From positions 1 to 47,312 of IMG/VR virus record IMGVR_UViG_3300027971_000074: a DNA stretch of 47,312 nt; one strand, written 5' to 3'. The notes under the pieces are model-generated. The model was not told the DNA's origin. It saw nothing but the letters and a program-made list of their open reading frames with translations, and did no database searches. The stretch is from a virus. The translations under genes and the position numbers were made by a program. Shown piece after piece: positions 1-7,373 of the stretch; within the stretch, counting starts at the first letter, position 1; every line of letters starts with the position of its first letter.

Positions 1-357
1 AACTTTGACTACTGCCTTTCGGCGGCCTGGTATCGCGATGCGGCGCAGTTCTGCCGGGCGGAGATCGAGGCCCTGCTGGGGCTGCCCGAGGGGGCGCTGA
101 TCCTGGCGCCCAACGGCTACGAGTTTGAGCTCATCGCCGTGGAGAAGGCCCACCCGCGGCCCGAGTTCATCGGCCGCTATTTGCTCTCCGACGAACAGGC
201 CGAACTGGGCCGGCGCATGGCCCGCCGGGCGCTGGAGACAGCGGTGCAGGCTGAGGCCTCCGGCTGGTGGCCCGGTTACGACTCGGCCGCCACGGTCCTG
301 GAGCTCCCCGGCTACGCCTACCAGCGGATGGAGCGACTGGCGGAGGCAGCGGACTGA
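1..357 (+). CDS. Exonuclease C-terminal fragment, RecE/YqaJ-like (DUF3799 type)
   Basis: The frame is open from the first base, so the N-terminus lies outside the window and 118 residues are visible. The order 'DYCLSAAWYRDAAQFC', then a strand ending in 'VEK.HP', then 'YLLSDEQAELGRRMA' matches the C-terminal part of PD-(D/E)XK nucleases of the RecE/YqaJ/DUF3799 type. These resect double-stranded ends for phage recombination. The catalytic acidic and lysine residues would mostly be in the missing part. The stop shares its last base with the next start (TGATG), so the two genes are translationally coupled early genes. A Cas4-like nuclease is a less likely alternative. Confidence 0.7.
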   Translation, partial: NFDYCLSAAWYRDAAQFCRAEIEALLGLPEGALILAPNGYEFELIAVEKAHPRPEFIGRYLLSDEQAELGRRMARRALETAVQAEASGWWPGYDSAATVLELPGYAYQRMERLAEAAD

Positions 358-587
358 TGGCCGCCGCTCGCGTGCTGCTGACCGTTGCCGAAGCTGCCGA
401 AGCCCTCGGGGTTTCCGATCGGCACATCAAGCGCCTCATCCACGAGGCCGATGCCAACCGCCGCAGCCGGTGGCGATGGGGGCGAGAGCTGATCGATCTG
501 GCTCCCGTGGGCAGCAGCAGGCGAACCGTGCGGGTGAATGTTGCGGCGGTGGCGCCGGGGGTGGGGCAACCCTCACCCACCCCATAG
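357..587 (+). CDS. Excisionase-like small HTH protein
   Basis: A 76-aa protein whose residues 8-40 (LLTVAEAAEALGVSDRHIKR) form a MerR/excisionase-type helix-turn-helix, followed by a basic stretch and a wing-like strand (RTVRVNVAAV). The ATG at 357 overlaps the exonuclease stop and is preferred over upstream in-frame starts that would run through that gene. The 3' end overlaps the end of the convergent integrase gene by 15 bp. An HTH protein next to an integrase suggests a recombination directionality factor. A small transcriptional regulator is the alternative. Confidence 0.65.
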   Translation: MAAARVLLTVAEAAEALGVSDRHIKRLIHEADANRRSRWRWGRELIDLAPVGSSRRTVRVNVAAVAPGVGQPSPTP

Positions 588-1577
588 GGCCCGCTCCGCC
601 GCCTCCGCCACCTGATGCGGCTGAATGTGGGCGCGGTAGGTCTTGGCGTGTTGGCTGGCCGTGTGACCCATCAGGCGGGCGGCAGTGTAGAGATCAAGCC
701 GGCTGCCACCCTCTCGCCAAAGCCTGGCCGCGAAAGCGTGCCTCAGCGAGTATGGGCGCCACGGCAGCCCCTGCCGCCGCAGTTCCTTGCTCAGCCACTT
801 GCTCACCGCATCCGGCCGATCGGTGCTCCCCTCCAGCCGTGGCCGCAGCCGCCGATCCTGCAACCCGAACCGCTCAACCCACTCGCGGGGCAACGGCACC
901 ACCGTGCGAAACCCGGTCTTGGTGCCCTCCGCCACCTGGCATAGATCCCGCTCGATCAGCACCGCCCCCTCAATCTCATGGGGCCGCAGTCCGTAGCAGG
1001 CCATCATTCCCCAGTACCAGCGCACCGGATCCGGCGCCCCATTGACCCAGCCAAGGATCTCGGCATCCGTAGGCACCGCCACCAGCTCAGCCTGGCTGTA
1101 GGTGGGCAACGGCACCTCTGGGAACGGCACCGCCACCAGGCGCGACACGTGCCGGAGCAGGTAGAACAGCTCCTTGTAGGAGCACGTGCTGCGGTGGTAG
1201 CGCTCCAGCGCCTTGGCCATGCTGGCGGTGGTGCAGGCGCTGCCGGGTGGAATCTGCCGCAGGCGGCCCAGGTAGTTGACCTCCCACGTGCTCTCCCCCG
1301 TGCGGCCCAGCACCACCCGAGCCCGGTAGAGCCGGGCAATGGCCTCGCGCCACGTGATCGGCCCTGATTCCTGATCCAGCCAGTAGGCCCATTCAAAGGT
1401 GCCGTTCTCCAGTTGCTGCTTCAGGGTCTGGAGCTGCTTCGCGGCGGCCCGGCGGTTGATCGGGGTGTCGTCCATCCGCAGGGCGATGCGGGCTTGCTGC
1501 AGTCCTGGGGCCCCGTCACGTCGCGGCAGCCTGGCCAGCAGGTAGAGCCGCCCCCGCTGGGAGTTGATCGAGGCCAT
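573..1577 (-). CDS. int: Tyrosine-type site-specific integrase
   Basis: A 334-aa protein from the ATG at 1577; an in-frame GTG at 1622 would add 15 residues. The catalytic domain shows R198 (in YGLRPHE), K220 (EGTKTG), the box II motif YSLRH with R279 and H280, H305 (LMGH) and the nucleophile Y314 (KTYRAH). Box II has Tyr where His or Lys is more usual. The N-terminal ~150 residues would be the arm- and core-binding domains. It catalyses integration, and excision with the neighbouring HTH protein. It lies at the end of the late region, convergent with the early genes. A strong palindrome overlaps its start region. Confidence 0.93.
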   Translation of the reverse strand: MASINSQRGRLYLLARLPRRDGAPGLQQARIALRMDDTPINRRAAAKQLQTLKQQLENGTFEWAYWLDQESGPITWREAIARLYRARVVLGRTGESTWEVNYLGRLRQIPPGSACTTASMAKALERYHRSTCSYKELFYLLRHVSRLVAVPFPEVPLPTYSQAELVAVPTDAEILGWVNGAPDPVRWYWGMMACYGLRPHEIEGAVLIERDLCQVAEGTKTGFRTVVPLPREWVERFGLQDRRLRPRLEGSTDRPDAVSKWLSKELRRQGLPWRPYSLRHAFAARLWREGGSRLDLYTAARLMGHTASQHAKTYRAHIQPHQVAEAAERALWGG

Positions 1578-1859
1578 GGGCGAATACGACGAGTACGGGA
1601 AGCAGACCTGCGAGCGATGCACGGGCCGTGCATACGGTACGCATTTCCTGGCCCTTTCAGTCCCTTCCTGTCACTATCGTAAGGGGCGCAGCACCGCTCA
1701 AACCGCTGTCAGGGCTTGCATTTTGAGCCAAACGGCAGGCCAGCACTGCAAGATACAAATCCTCGTCAATTCCGCGGATGTCGTAGTACCTCGCCTGTCA
1801 CCGCAAGGCTTCTCAGCGGTGGTGCATCGGCCGCGCATTGCCTTTCCCTGTGGCGGGCT
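1578..1859. other. Intergenic region upstream of the integrase
   Basis: No convincing gene is seen in these 282 bp. The region holds a perfect 17-bp palindrome and an overlapping imperfect dyad near its left end, and a short hairpin (CACCGC / GCGGTG, around 1810-1835) without a T-run. By position it should contain the integrase promoter and perhaps attP. I cannot identify an att core without the host junction. Confidence 0.4.
1617..1633. promoter_or_regulatory. Perfect 17-bp palindrome at the integrase 5' end
   Basis: ATGCACGG-G-CCGTGCAT reads identically on both strands around a central base. A second, imperfect dyad (TGC.TAC.GTA.GCA) overlaps it at 1629-1643. The pair lies 40-65 bp upstream of the integrase ATG, a typical place for an operator bound by a dimeric repressor or by Xis/Int. 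Confidence 0.5.
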
Positions 1860-2108
1860 TCAGTCTCTCCCCCCGTCGCCCCGCGGTGGCCCCTCCAGCC
1901 CTTCAGGATCGCGCCTCCGGTCGCCCAGTTGGGCCAGCAGGGTTCCCCCGGTGGTGGCCGCCGCCAAGGCCCCGGCAGTGGCCCCTTTCCAGGCCTCCAG
2001 GCAGTCGCCTCCCTTGCTTTGGCAGTGGATCGCCCCGCCGAAGCCGCCAGCCGCTGCCAGGCCCAGGCACAGGGCCACGGTGCCGCAGACCAGCTCTCGG
2101 CAGTTCAC
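1860..2108 (-). CDS. Small membrane protein, possible holin component
   Basis: An 82-aa protein starting with GTG, which overlaps the stop of the upstream gene (GTGA). It has one clear hydrophobic segment (about residues 7-27, LVCGTVALCLGLAAAGGFGG) and a weaker small-residue segment (about 44-60), then a charged tail rich in Arg, Asp and Gly. Size, membrane segments and position at the distal end of the late operon suggest a holin or lysis accessory protein. No sequence signature proves this. Confidence 0.5.
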   Translation of the reverse strand: MNCRELVCGTVALCLGLAAAGGFGGAIHCQSKGGDCLEAWKGATAGALAAATTGGTLLAQLGDRRRDPEGLEGPPRGDGGRD

Positions 2109-2359
2109 TTTGCCTCCAGCCGCGTCACCCGCCGATCAATGCCGATGATTGCCGTTTCAGCTTTCTCGATTCGGCCCTCTGCCGCGAGCTGGCGACTGAG
2201 GATCGCCTTCTGGTTCTCCAGGACCAGATCCAGTTGCCGGGGGACGGTAACGCCGATGTAGCCGATTCCAGCCACCGCTAGCAGGATCAGGCCCGCCGCC
2301 ACCTGTTGCTCCACCTCGCGCCAAAACGGCGGCTTGGGGGGTTCTTGATCGTCGCGCAT
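2105..2359 (-). CDS. Small membrane protein with coiled coil (holin/XhlA-like)
   Basis: An 84-aa protein with a charged N-terminus, one transmembrane helix (about residues 19-40, VAAGLILLAVAGIGYIGV) and a C-terminal amphipathic region (about 45-84). This layout resembles haemolysin XhlA-type or holin-associated phage proteins that sit in the inner membrane. It is coupled to the next membrane protein by a GTGA overlap. The late 10-mer lies 20 nt upstream of its ATG. Function is inferred from architecture and position only. Confidence 0.5.
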   Translation of the reverse strand: MRDDQEPPKPPFWREVEQQVAAGLILLAVAGIGYIGVTVPRQLDLVLENQKAILSRQLAAEGRIEKAETAIIGIDRRVTRLEAK

Positions 2360-2377
2360 GATCTGGGTGGCTCTGCC

Positions 2378-2845
2378 TCAGTTTTCCCGAGGCGTTCCTT
2401 CCAGCGCCGCCACAAAATCCGCCGGGAGCTGGCAGGCCGTGGCCACGCCGACAAAGCCCGCAATCACCTCGGCGGGAACATCAACAGCTCGCGTGATCTT
2501 CTTCCAGGCGTCCGCAAAATCGGACACATCCCCGGATTCGGCACGCAGCAGGGCCGAAGCCAGGGCGCCAGCAGCGACCGGCACCGAGCCGTAGGCGGTG
2601 GCGATGATTCCGTTCAAGGTGTCCGAGTTGAGAGCGATGCGCTTGAAGCGTGCCCAGTCGGCGGTGGTGTCGTTGACAATTTCCAAGCACTCCAGCGGCC
2701 ACCACGCCTGCCCGCCTTCGGCGTAGTTGATGCAAATGCTGTAGTCGTCGCCATTGCGTTGCACTTCGCAGACCGTGGCCAGACCGTTAGTCGGTGGCTC
2801 AATCCGGCGCACCGTGGCGCCGATCTGTGGGGGTTGTTGTGTCAT
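2378..2845 (-). CDS. Fibre-associated hypothetical protein (possible fibre chaperone)
   Basis: A 155-aa protein. The ATG at 2845 overlaps the fibre stop (ATGA), so it is chosen over an upstream in-frame start inside the fibre gene. The N-terminal ~55 residues look beta-rich (VCEVQRNGDDYSICINY, GGQAWWPLECLEIV). The rest is helical (WARFKRIALNSDTLNGII to FVAALEG). It follows the fibre gene directly, the usual place of fibre assembly chaperones, but I do not recognise a named family. Its last codons are REN-stop and lie inside a copy of the late 10-mer. Confidence 0.55.
   Translation of the reverse strand: MTQQPPQIGATVRRIEPPTNGLATVCEVQRNGDDYSICINYAEGGQAWWPLECLEIVNDTTADWARFKRIALNSDTLNGIIATAYGSVPVAAGALASALLRAESGDVSDFADAWKKITRAVDVPAEVIAGFVGVATACQLPADFVAALEGTPREN
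2380..2389 (-). promoter_or_regulatory. Late 10-mer CGGGAAAACT, copy 1
   Basis: 20 nt upstream of the membrane protein ATG (2359). It is part of the preceding gene as codons CGG GAA AAC T (REN-stop). Followed by GAGGCAG. Confidence 0.85.
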
Positions 2846-4998
2846 AGGAAGGCAGAGGATGTCATGACACAGTTTCCAAAACCACTTTGAGACACCGCGC
2901 AAAATAGGTTCAGCGACGACGCCCATGTAACGCTATACCAACCGTTATCCGCTGCGCTTGTTCTAATAGTCCAGTTTATTCCATCTGGGGATGTCATCAC
3001 CCTGTTTCCAGAGCCGGTGAATGCAACTGCACAAAACAGACTCAGTGATGGTGCCCAAGTGACGTTATACCAATCGTTATCCGCTGCGCTTGTTCTAGTA
3101 GTCCAGTTTATTCCATCTGGAGATGTCATCACACGGTTGCCGGTGCCGCTGTATGCCACCGCGCAGAACAGGCTCAGCGATGGCGCCCAAGTGACGCTAA
3201 ACCATGCGTTATTTGCTGCGCTTGTTCTAGTAGTCCAGTTTATTCCATCTGGGGATGTCATCACTCGGTTTCCAGAGCCGGTGATTGCCACCGCACAAAA
3301 CAGACTCAGTGATGGTGCCCAAATGACGCTATACCAAAGGTTATCCGCTGCGCTTGTTCTAATAGTCCAGTTTATTCCATCTGGGGATGTCATCACCCTG
3401 TTTCCGGTGCCGGTGATTCCAACCGCGCAGAACAGACTCAGCGATGGCGCCCATGCAACGGAACGCCAGTCGTTATCCGCTGCGCTTGTTCTAGCAGTCC
3501 AGTTTATTCCATCTGGAGATGTCATCACCCTGTTTCCGGTTCCGCTATTTGCCACCGCGCAAAACAGACTTAGCGATGGCGCCCATGTAACGCTACGCCA
3601 GTTGTTATCCGCTGCGCTTGCTCTGGCCGTCCAGTTAATTCCATCTGGCGATGTCATCACTCTGTTTCCGGTGCCACTACCTGCCACGGCACAAAACAGG
3701 TCCAGCGATGGTGCCCATGTAACGCTGTTCCAAGCGTTATCCGCTGCGCTTGCCCTTGACTTCCAAAACTTGCCAGCATCACCCGAATCGTTATAGAACA
3801 CCTGCGAGCCGTTCTTGTATCCCGCATAAATAGCAGGCAGCAACGATTCAGGCGGACTGGTGTATTCCCGGCGAATCAGGTAGAGCTTGCCGGAAACGGG
3901 AGAACTGAGCGCCGCGTATTCAGCAGCGGTGAGGCAGATCGTGTCCGCGCCCAGCACGCCACCAGAGAACGACAGGCCGCCGCCCACCGTGGCCCCAGCG
4001 GCGCTGCCGCCGTTGTTGTAGACAAGCTGGCCGCTGCTGCCAGCAACAGGCCCAGCGGGGCCGGTGGCTCCGGTGGCGCCGGTTGCGCCCGCTGCCCCGG
4101 TATCGCCACGGGGGATGGTGAAATTGAAGACAGCCGCGCTGCTGGAGCCTCCGTTGCTGACGCTGGCGGAGCTACCTGCCGCGCCCGTAGTGACCGTGCC
4201 AACCGCCACCGTGGCGGCTGTGCCGTTCGTGCCGTTTGTGCCGTTGGCTCCTGCTGCGCCTGCGTCGCCGCGAGGGATGGTGAATGCCAGCACAGCGGCA
4301 GAGCTGCTGCCGGTGTTCGTAACAGCAGCGCTCGATCCAGGAGCGCTCGTGGTGACACTGCCAACGGCCACTGTGGCGGCTGTGCCGTTGCTTCCCGCCG
4401 CTCCGGCTGGCCCCTGTGGACCCGTCGCGCCGGTTGCGCCCGTGTCCCCGCGAGGGATGGTGAAGTTGAAGACTGCCGCTGAACTGGTGCCTGCGTTGCT
4501 GACGCTGGCGCTCGATCCTGCTGCGCCTGTGGTAACCGATCCGATGCCAATGGTTGCTGCCGCCCCTGGCGCTCCTGCTGTTCCAGTGGGGCCGGTGTTT
4601 CCTGTGTCACCCCTTGGGATTGAAAAATTGAGAATTGCGGCGCTGCTTGTCCCCGCATTTGAAACCGAGGCGCTCGATCCAGCGGCACCTGTAACAACGC
4701 TGCCAACACTGACGGTTGCTGCCGCTCCTGCAGCCCCTGCCGGTCCCGCTGCACCCGTCGCTCCAGGGGGTCCGCTCAAAGCGAATTGAACTGACCCCCA
4801 GCCTCCGGTTGCTTTCGGCCCATAAACATCACCATTGGCACGCAGGTAGAAGTCGCCAACCGCACCCACGCCAGAGGTCGGCACCGCCGATCCCACAAGC
4901 CACCGCGAGCCGACAGGTCCAGGAGGGCCAGGAGTGACAACCTCAGCAACAACCGGGCCAGTTGCCGCGTAAACATCAATGACAGCAGGACAACTCAT
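2842..4998 (-). CDS. Tail fibre with collagen-like repeats and a C-terminal beta-propeller
   Basis: A 718-aa protein. Its N-terminal domain is followed by about four long repeats alternating Gly-X-Y stretches (GATGATGPQGPAG) with a beta module ending in '(F/S)IPRGDTG'. A trimer-type linker comes next (LVYNNGGSAAGATVGGG). The C-terminal ~300 residues are tandem 44-residue modules with consensus W..V.WAPSLSLFCAV...GTGNRVMTSPDGINWT.R.SAADN. Seven modules are counted and the last is cut short after VMTS. The strand FWKSRASAADN before module 1 would complete it. The likely role is a virion fibre whose propeller binds the host surface. It is coupled by ATGA overlaps on both sides. Confidence 0.85.
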   Translation of the reverse strand: MSCPAVIDVYAATGPVVAEVVTPGPPGPVGSRWLVGSAVPTSGVGAVGDFYLRANGDVYGPKATGGWGSVQFALSGPPGATGAAGPAGAAGAAATVSVGSVVTGAAGSSASVSNAGTSSAAILNFSIPRGDTGNTGPTGTAGAPGAAATIGIGSVTTGAAGSSASVSNAGTSSAAVFNFTIPRGDTGATGATGPQGPAGAAGSNGTAATVAVGSVTTSAPGSSAAVTNTGSSSAAVLAFTIPRGDAGAAGANGTNGTNGTAATVAVGTVTTGAAGSSASVSNGGSSSAAVFNFTIPRGDTGAAGATGATGATGPAGPVAGSSGQLVYNNGGSAAGATVGGGLSFSGGVLGADTICLTAAEYAALSSPVSGKLYLIRREYTSPPESLLPAIYAGYKNGSQVFYNDSGDAGKFWKSRASAADNAWNSVTWAPSLDLFCAVAGSGTGNRVMTSPDGINWTARASAADNNWRSVTWAPSLSLFCAVANSGTGNRVMTSPDGINWTARTSAADNDWRSVAWAPSLSLFCAVGITGTGNRVMTSPDGINWTIRTSAADNLWYSVIWAPSLSLFCAVAITGSGNRVMTSPDGINWTTRTSAANNAWFSVTWAPSLSLFCAVAYSGTGNRVMTSPDGINWTTRTSAADNDWYNVTWAPSLSLFCAVAFTGSGNRVMTSPDGINWTIRTSAADNGWYSVTWASSLNLFCAVSQSGFGNCVMTSSAFL
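2845..3800 (-). repeat. Tandem 132-bp repeats encoding propeller blades
   Basis: The block recurs with a 132-bp period. The shared core 'ccagtttattccatctgg' (+ strand) starts at 2971, 3103, 3235, 3367 and 3499, with a variant at 3631. The copies are nearly identical in DNA, so blade gain or loss by recombination is plausible. Confidence 0.9.
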
Positions 4999-5357
4999 GC
5001 CGTCCTCCTTGCTGGCCGGAACGTTGGCACTGCAGGACCATAGGCAATGTGATGATCGTCAGCTAGATCAGAGCCTGGTGCTACTGCCAAAATGTCGTAG
5101 AACCAATCCTTCCCAACTTTCAAACTGTTTACCGTTGCTTCGGGAAGAATTGCAATAATGCTTCCCGTGCTTCCACTAGAACTACTCAAGTTCAGTGGGT
5201 AGATTTCACTGCGCTTGGCATCAGATACAAACCCATACAGCGTCCAGCCAGTAAACGTCCACGGTGTTGTCTTCCCCGTATCAGCCCACAGCTTTAACTC
5301 AAGCCTGGCATCAATGCCCTGCTCCAGCTCCCAGGTTTTGCCCTCTACCCAGGCCAT
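4995..5357 (-). CDS. Baseplate/fibre-anchor-like protein
   Basis: A 120-aa beta-rich protein, with 'GIDARLELKLWAD', 'TGWTLYGFVSD', 'LEVGKDWFYDILAV'-like strands (observed LKVGKDWFYDILAV) and a final 'YGPAVPTFRP'. This pattern matches small phage proteins of the BppU N-terminal type that precede fibre genes and link receptor-binding proteins to the baseplate. It starts 19 nt downstream of a late 10-mer, has a recognisable GGAG upstream, and overlaps the fibre start (ATGA). Confidence 0.6.
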   Translation of the reverse strand: MAWVEGKTWELEQGIDARLELKLWADTGKTTPWTFTGWTLYGFVSDAKRSEIYPLNLSSSSGSTGSIIAILPEATVNSLKVGKDWFYDILAVAPGSDLADDHHIAYGPAVPTFRPARRTA

Positions 5358-5374
5358 GGCTCATCTCCTCTGCC

Positions 5375-5641
5375 TCAGTTTTCCCGGTCAGCCTCGTAGG
5401 CCTCGTTCACCGCAGGGGTGGCCGGGTCGTCCGCTTGAAACGTGCCGCTCGCGGTGCGGGCCCTGCGCCGCGGCTTGATCGGTGCCGCCTCTGCGGGGTC
5501 GTCAGCCGGAGCCGCCTCATCCTCGGGTTCGGCGGCCAGGGGTTTGGCGACCTCCTCGGGTTGCCGCTCGCCGCTGATCAGGGACTGCTGCTGCTCGGGC
5601 GTTGTGCCCGGCGAGAAGCTGTAAAGCGCAAGGTGGGCCAT
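5375..5641 (-). CDS. Small acidic phage structural-region protein
   Basis: An 88-aa protein with an Ala/Pro/Asp/Glu-rich middle, a basic patch (KPRRRART) and the C-terminal segment SGTFQADDPATPAVNEAYE. I recall this 'G.F..DDP.TP..NEA' signature from proteins encoded near phage capsid genes, but I know no function. It ends REN-stop inside a late 10-mer, which leads directly to the next gene. A hairpin terminator separates it from the capsid genes upstream. Confidence 0.55.
   Translation of the reverse strand: MAHLALYSFSPGTTPEQQQSLISGERQPEEVAKPLAAEPEDEAAPADDPAEAAPIKPRRRARTASGTFQADDPATPAVNEAYEADREN
5377..5386 (-). promoter_or_regulatory. Late 10-mer CGGGAAAACT, copy 2
   Basis: 19 nt upstream of the ATG at 5357. 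Again encodes REN-stop of the preceding gene and is followed by GAGGCAG, like copy 1. Confidence 0.85.
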
Positions 5642-5656
5642 GGGTTGGGTTCCAAT

Positions 5657-5682
5657 GGGAAAGGGGAGGCCGGAACCTCCCC
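5657..5682 (-). terminator. Probable intrinsic terminator after the capsid genes
   Basis: On the leftward strand a 7-bp perfect stem (GGGGAGG / CCTCCCC, 6-nt loop) is followed by TTTCCC. It lies between the stop at 5701 and the start at 5641. The T-run is short, so partial termination or attenuation is more likely than a full stop. Confidence 0.5.
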
Positions 5683-5700
5683 TAGGACACAGCAGGGCGA

Positions 5701-6186
5701 TCAGCCGCGCTGAATGTGGATCGTGGCGCCGGTGGTATTGGCGGGAGCGGCCAGGTTGCCGGCACCGCCAGCGCCGGCAACAAGCCGAAGGGCCACCACG
5801 CGAGCGTCACCGGTGATCGAGGGAGAGGCCGCCGCTTTCACGATGGCTTCAATCTGAGCACCGGAGAATCCGACTTCGGTTTGATCGGTCCCGCTGAACA
5901 CGATGCTGCCGATCCGGGAATAACCGGACGGGTTCGCATCACCTACGGCACCGCCAGCAGCCACGTGGGCCACCTCAATGTGATAACCGCCAGCAGCATT
6001 GCTGAGGGCGCCCACAGCTACGATTTTGAAGAAATCGCAGGTATTGAGCTTGAACGGCAGGAGCCGGGCGGCTCCGGTGCGGGATTCGGCCGCGACACCC
6101 TCGCCAGCGCGAACGGCGCCAAAGAGGACAGAATCGCGATCGATGAAATACGCCTTGCGGGCTGCAAGGCCAGTTGCCTTAGGCAT
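5701..6186 (-). CDS. Capsid-associated hypothetical protein (possible decoration protein)
   Basis: A 161-aa Ala/Gly-rich protein with predicted beta-strands (YFIDRDSVLFGAV, CDFFKIVAVG, YHIEVAHVA, SRIGSIVFSG, ARVVALRLVAG, TGATIHIQRG). It lies 36 bp downstream of the major capsid gene, a common position for head decoration or stabilisation proteins. No specific family is recognised. Confidence 0.5.
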   Translation of the reverse strand: MPKATGLAARKAYFIDRDSVLFGAVRAGEGVAAESRTGAARLLPFKLNTCDFFKIVAVGALSNAAGGYHIEVAHVAAGGAVGDANPSGYSRIGSIVFSGTDQTEVGFSGAQIEAIVKAAASPSITGDARVVALRLVAGAGGAGNLAAPANTTGATIHIQRG

Positions 6187-6222
6187 GGGTCAAAAGGGGA
6201 ATGAAGGGCAGAAGTGAGCTGA

Positions 6223-7191
6223 TCAGGCAGTGATCGCTGCGTTGGTGATGTTGTAGAGGCGAGCGGCGGCCCGCTTGTTCTCAATCACCATGGCGGCGTG
6301 CCAGGAGATCCGGGTAATCCGGGTCGGGGTGGTGGTGCTCTCGCCCACGTCGTAGATCGTCAGGCCGGGCTGAACAGTGCCATCAGCGGTCAGGGACGGG
6401 CCCTGAACACCGGACACGAGGCCCTCACCCATCGACACGCAATAGATGCTGGTCGTGTTGGAGCTGGAGCCTTCATCAAAGCCCTGGATTGCGACGTTCT
6501 TGGCGTCCACGTCGGTGCGGATGATTTCCACGTCGCCGTAGTACATCACCGAACGGCCGAGCTCGTTGAGCTTGAAATCAACGGTGCCGGAAACGCCAGT
6601 GGCGCGGGAGGCGGCGTTGAACCGAAGGGCCATCTTCTTGCCCATCACTAGCCGTTTCATGCTGTTGGGGCCGTCCACGGCATCGATCAGGTCGTCCAGG
6701 GCGGCAAAGCTCAGGCCAGCGCCAGAGGCGTGGTTGGCGATGGCCTGGGACGATCCAGCGGTGATCTTCTTGCGGAGGCCATCCATCTGCCGGCCGTTGG
6801 ACTGGCTGGAATCACCCCGAACGAAATCACGCTCGATCGTCATGCGCAGAGCGCGGGCCGAGGCCTCGATCTGGCGAGCGTGGGCGTTGGCGCCAAACAG
6901 GGCGATCTTGCTGCTGTCCGTCTTGATGTCCTTGCCGTAGATTTTGAGGACTTCGGCTTCGGTGACGGTGCTGCCTTGGGTGTCATCGTTGGCCTCATCA
7001 AACAGGCGAGGCTGCGAGTCGGGCAATTCATCGTCCATCGCATAGACATAGGCCCCGCCCTCGGTGTTGACCCAGGGGATCACGGGGGCGAGCTCGCCGG
7101 TGTTGAGGATGGCGCGAACGCCAAGCTCCAGGCCGGAGGCGTTGGCTTGGGTGCGGAGCGCAAATTGCTCCCAAAGAGTGGTAGATGCCAC
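6223..7191 (-). CDS. Major capsid protein, HK97-fold type
   Basis: A 322-aa protein starting at GTG with no clear Shine-Dalgarno. Features in order: an N-terminal arm; an acidic region (DEANDDTQGSTVTEAEVLKIYGKDIKTDSSKIA) like the E-loop and helix of HK97-type capsids; 'ARALRMTIERDFVRGDSSQSNGRQMDGLRKKI'; a long helix 'AALDDLIDAVDGPNSMKRLVMGKKMALRFNAASR'; and late strands 'YYGDVEIIRTD' and 'ISWHAAMVIENKRAAARLYNI'. It follows a scaffold-like gene, which supports the call. Its position downstream of the tail genes is unusual. Confidence 0.85.
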   Translation of the reverse strand: MASTTLWEQFALRTQANASGLELGVRAILNTGELAPVIPWVNTEGGAYVYAMDDELPDSQPRLFDEANDDTQGSTVTEAEVLKIYGKDIKTDSSKIALFGANAHARQIEASARALRMTIERDFVRGDSSQSNGRQMDGLRKKITAGSSQAIANHASGAGLSFAALDDLIDAVDGPNSMKRLVMGKKMALRFNAASRATGVSGTVDFKLNELGRSVMYYGDVEIIRTDVDAKNVAIQGFDEGSSSNTTSIYCVSMGEGLVSGVQGPSLTADGTVQPGLTIYDVGESTTTPTRITRISWHAAMVIENKRAAARLYNITNAAITA

Positions 7192-7373
7192 GGGTCGAAA
7201 ATGCGGAGGGGTTGAAGGATGAAGCAGATCCAGGTAGGGGGCCTTGGCTTGGCATCGCGCCTTGCCTCAGTGGTCGTCCGTGCTGGTGGTGGTCAGTGCC
7301 CTGGCATCGCGCCGGTGGCGGGTGACCCGCAGGCATCGCGCCATTGGATCACCCGCAGTTTTCCCGGTTCGTC
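7192..7373 (-). promoter_or_regulatory. Long untranslated leader of the capsid gene with three 11-bp repeats
   Basis: This is the longest gap in the late leftward block. It carries GGCATCGCGCC (+ strand) at 7251-7261, 7303-7313 and 7332-7342, a 13-bp dyad GCGGGT-G-ACCCGC at 7318-7330, and a late 10-mer at 7357-7366. A 25-codon ORF (ATG at 7344 to TGA at 7267) begins 12 nt after the 10-mer and could be a leader peptide. No other gene is seen. Confidence 0.55.
7357..7366 (-). promoter_or_regulatory. Late 10-mer CGGGAAAACT, copy 3
   Basis: 7 bp after the scaffold stop and 165 nt before the capsid GTG, the only long spacing. A 25-codon leader ORF starts 12 nt downstream. Confidence 0.85.

Noticed and set aside
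1578-1859. attP site beside the integrase
   Set aside because: An attachment core is expected here, but without the host junction or a repeated core I cannot point to one.
3017-3796. A repetitive rightward reading frame of 259 codons opposite the fibre gene
   Set aside because: It is the antisense shadow of the 132-bp blade repeats. Because 132 is a multiple of three, an open antisense frame is repeated with them.
2845-3800. Regular repeats considered as a CRISPR array
   Set aside because: The period is 132 bp, repeats are continuous coding sequence without unique spacers, and no cas genes are present.
2845-3800. Variable positions between blades considered as a diversity-generating retroelement target
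   Set aside because: No reverse transcriptase gene or separate template repeat is seen, and the variation is not concentrated at AAC codons.
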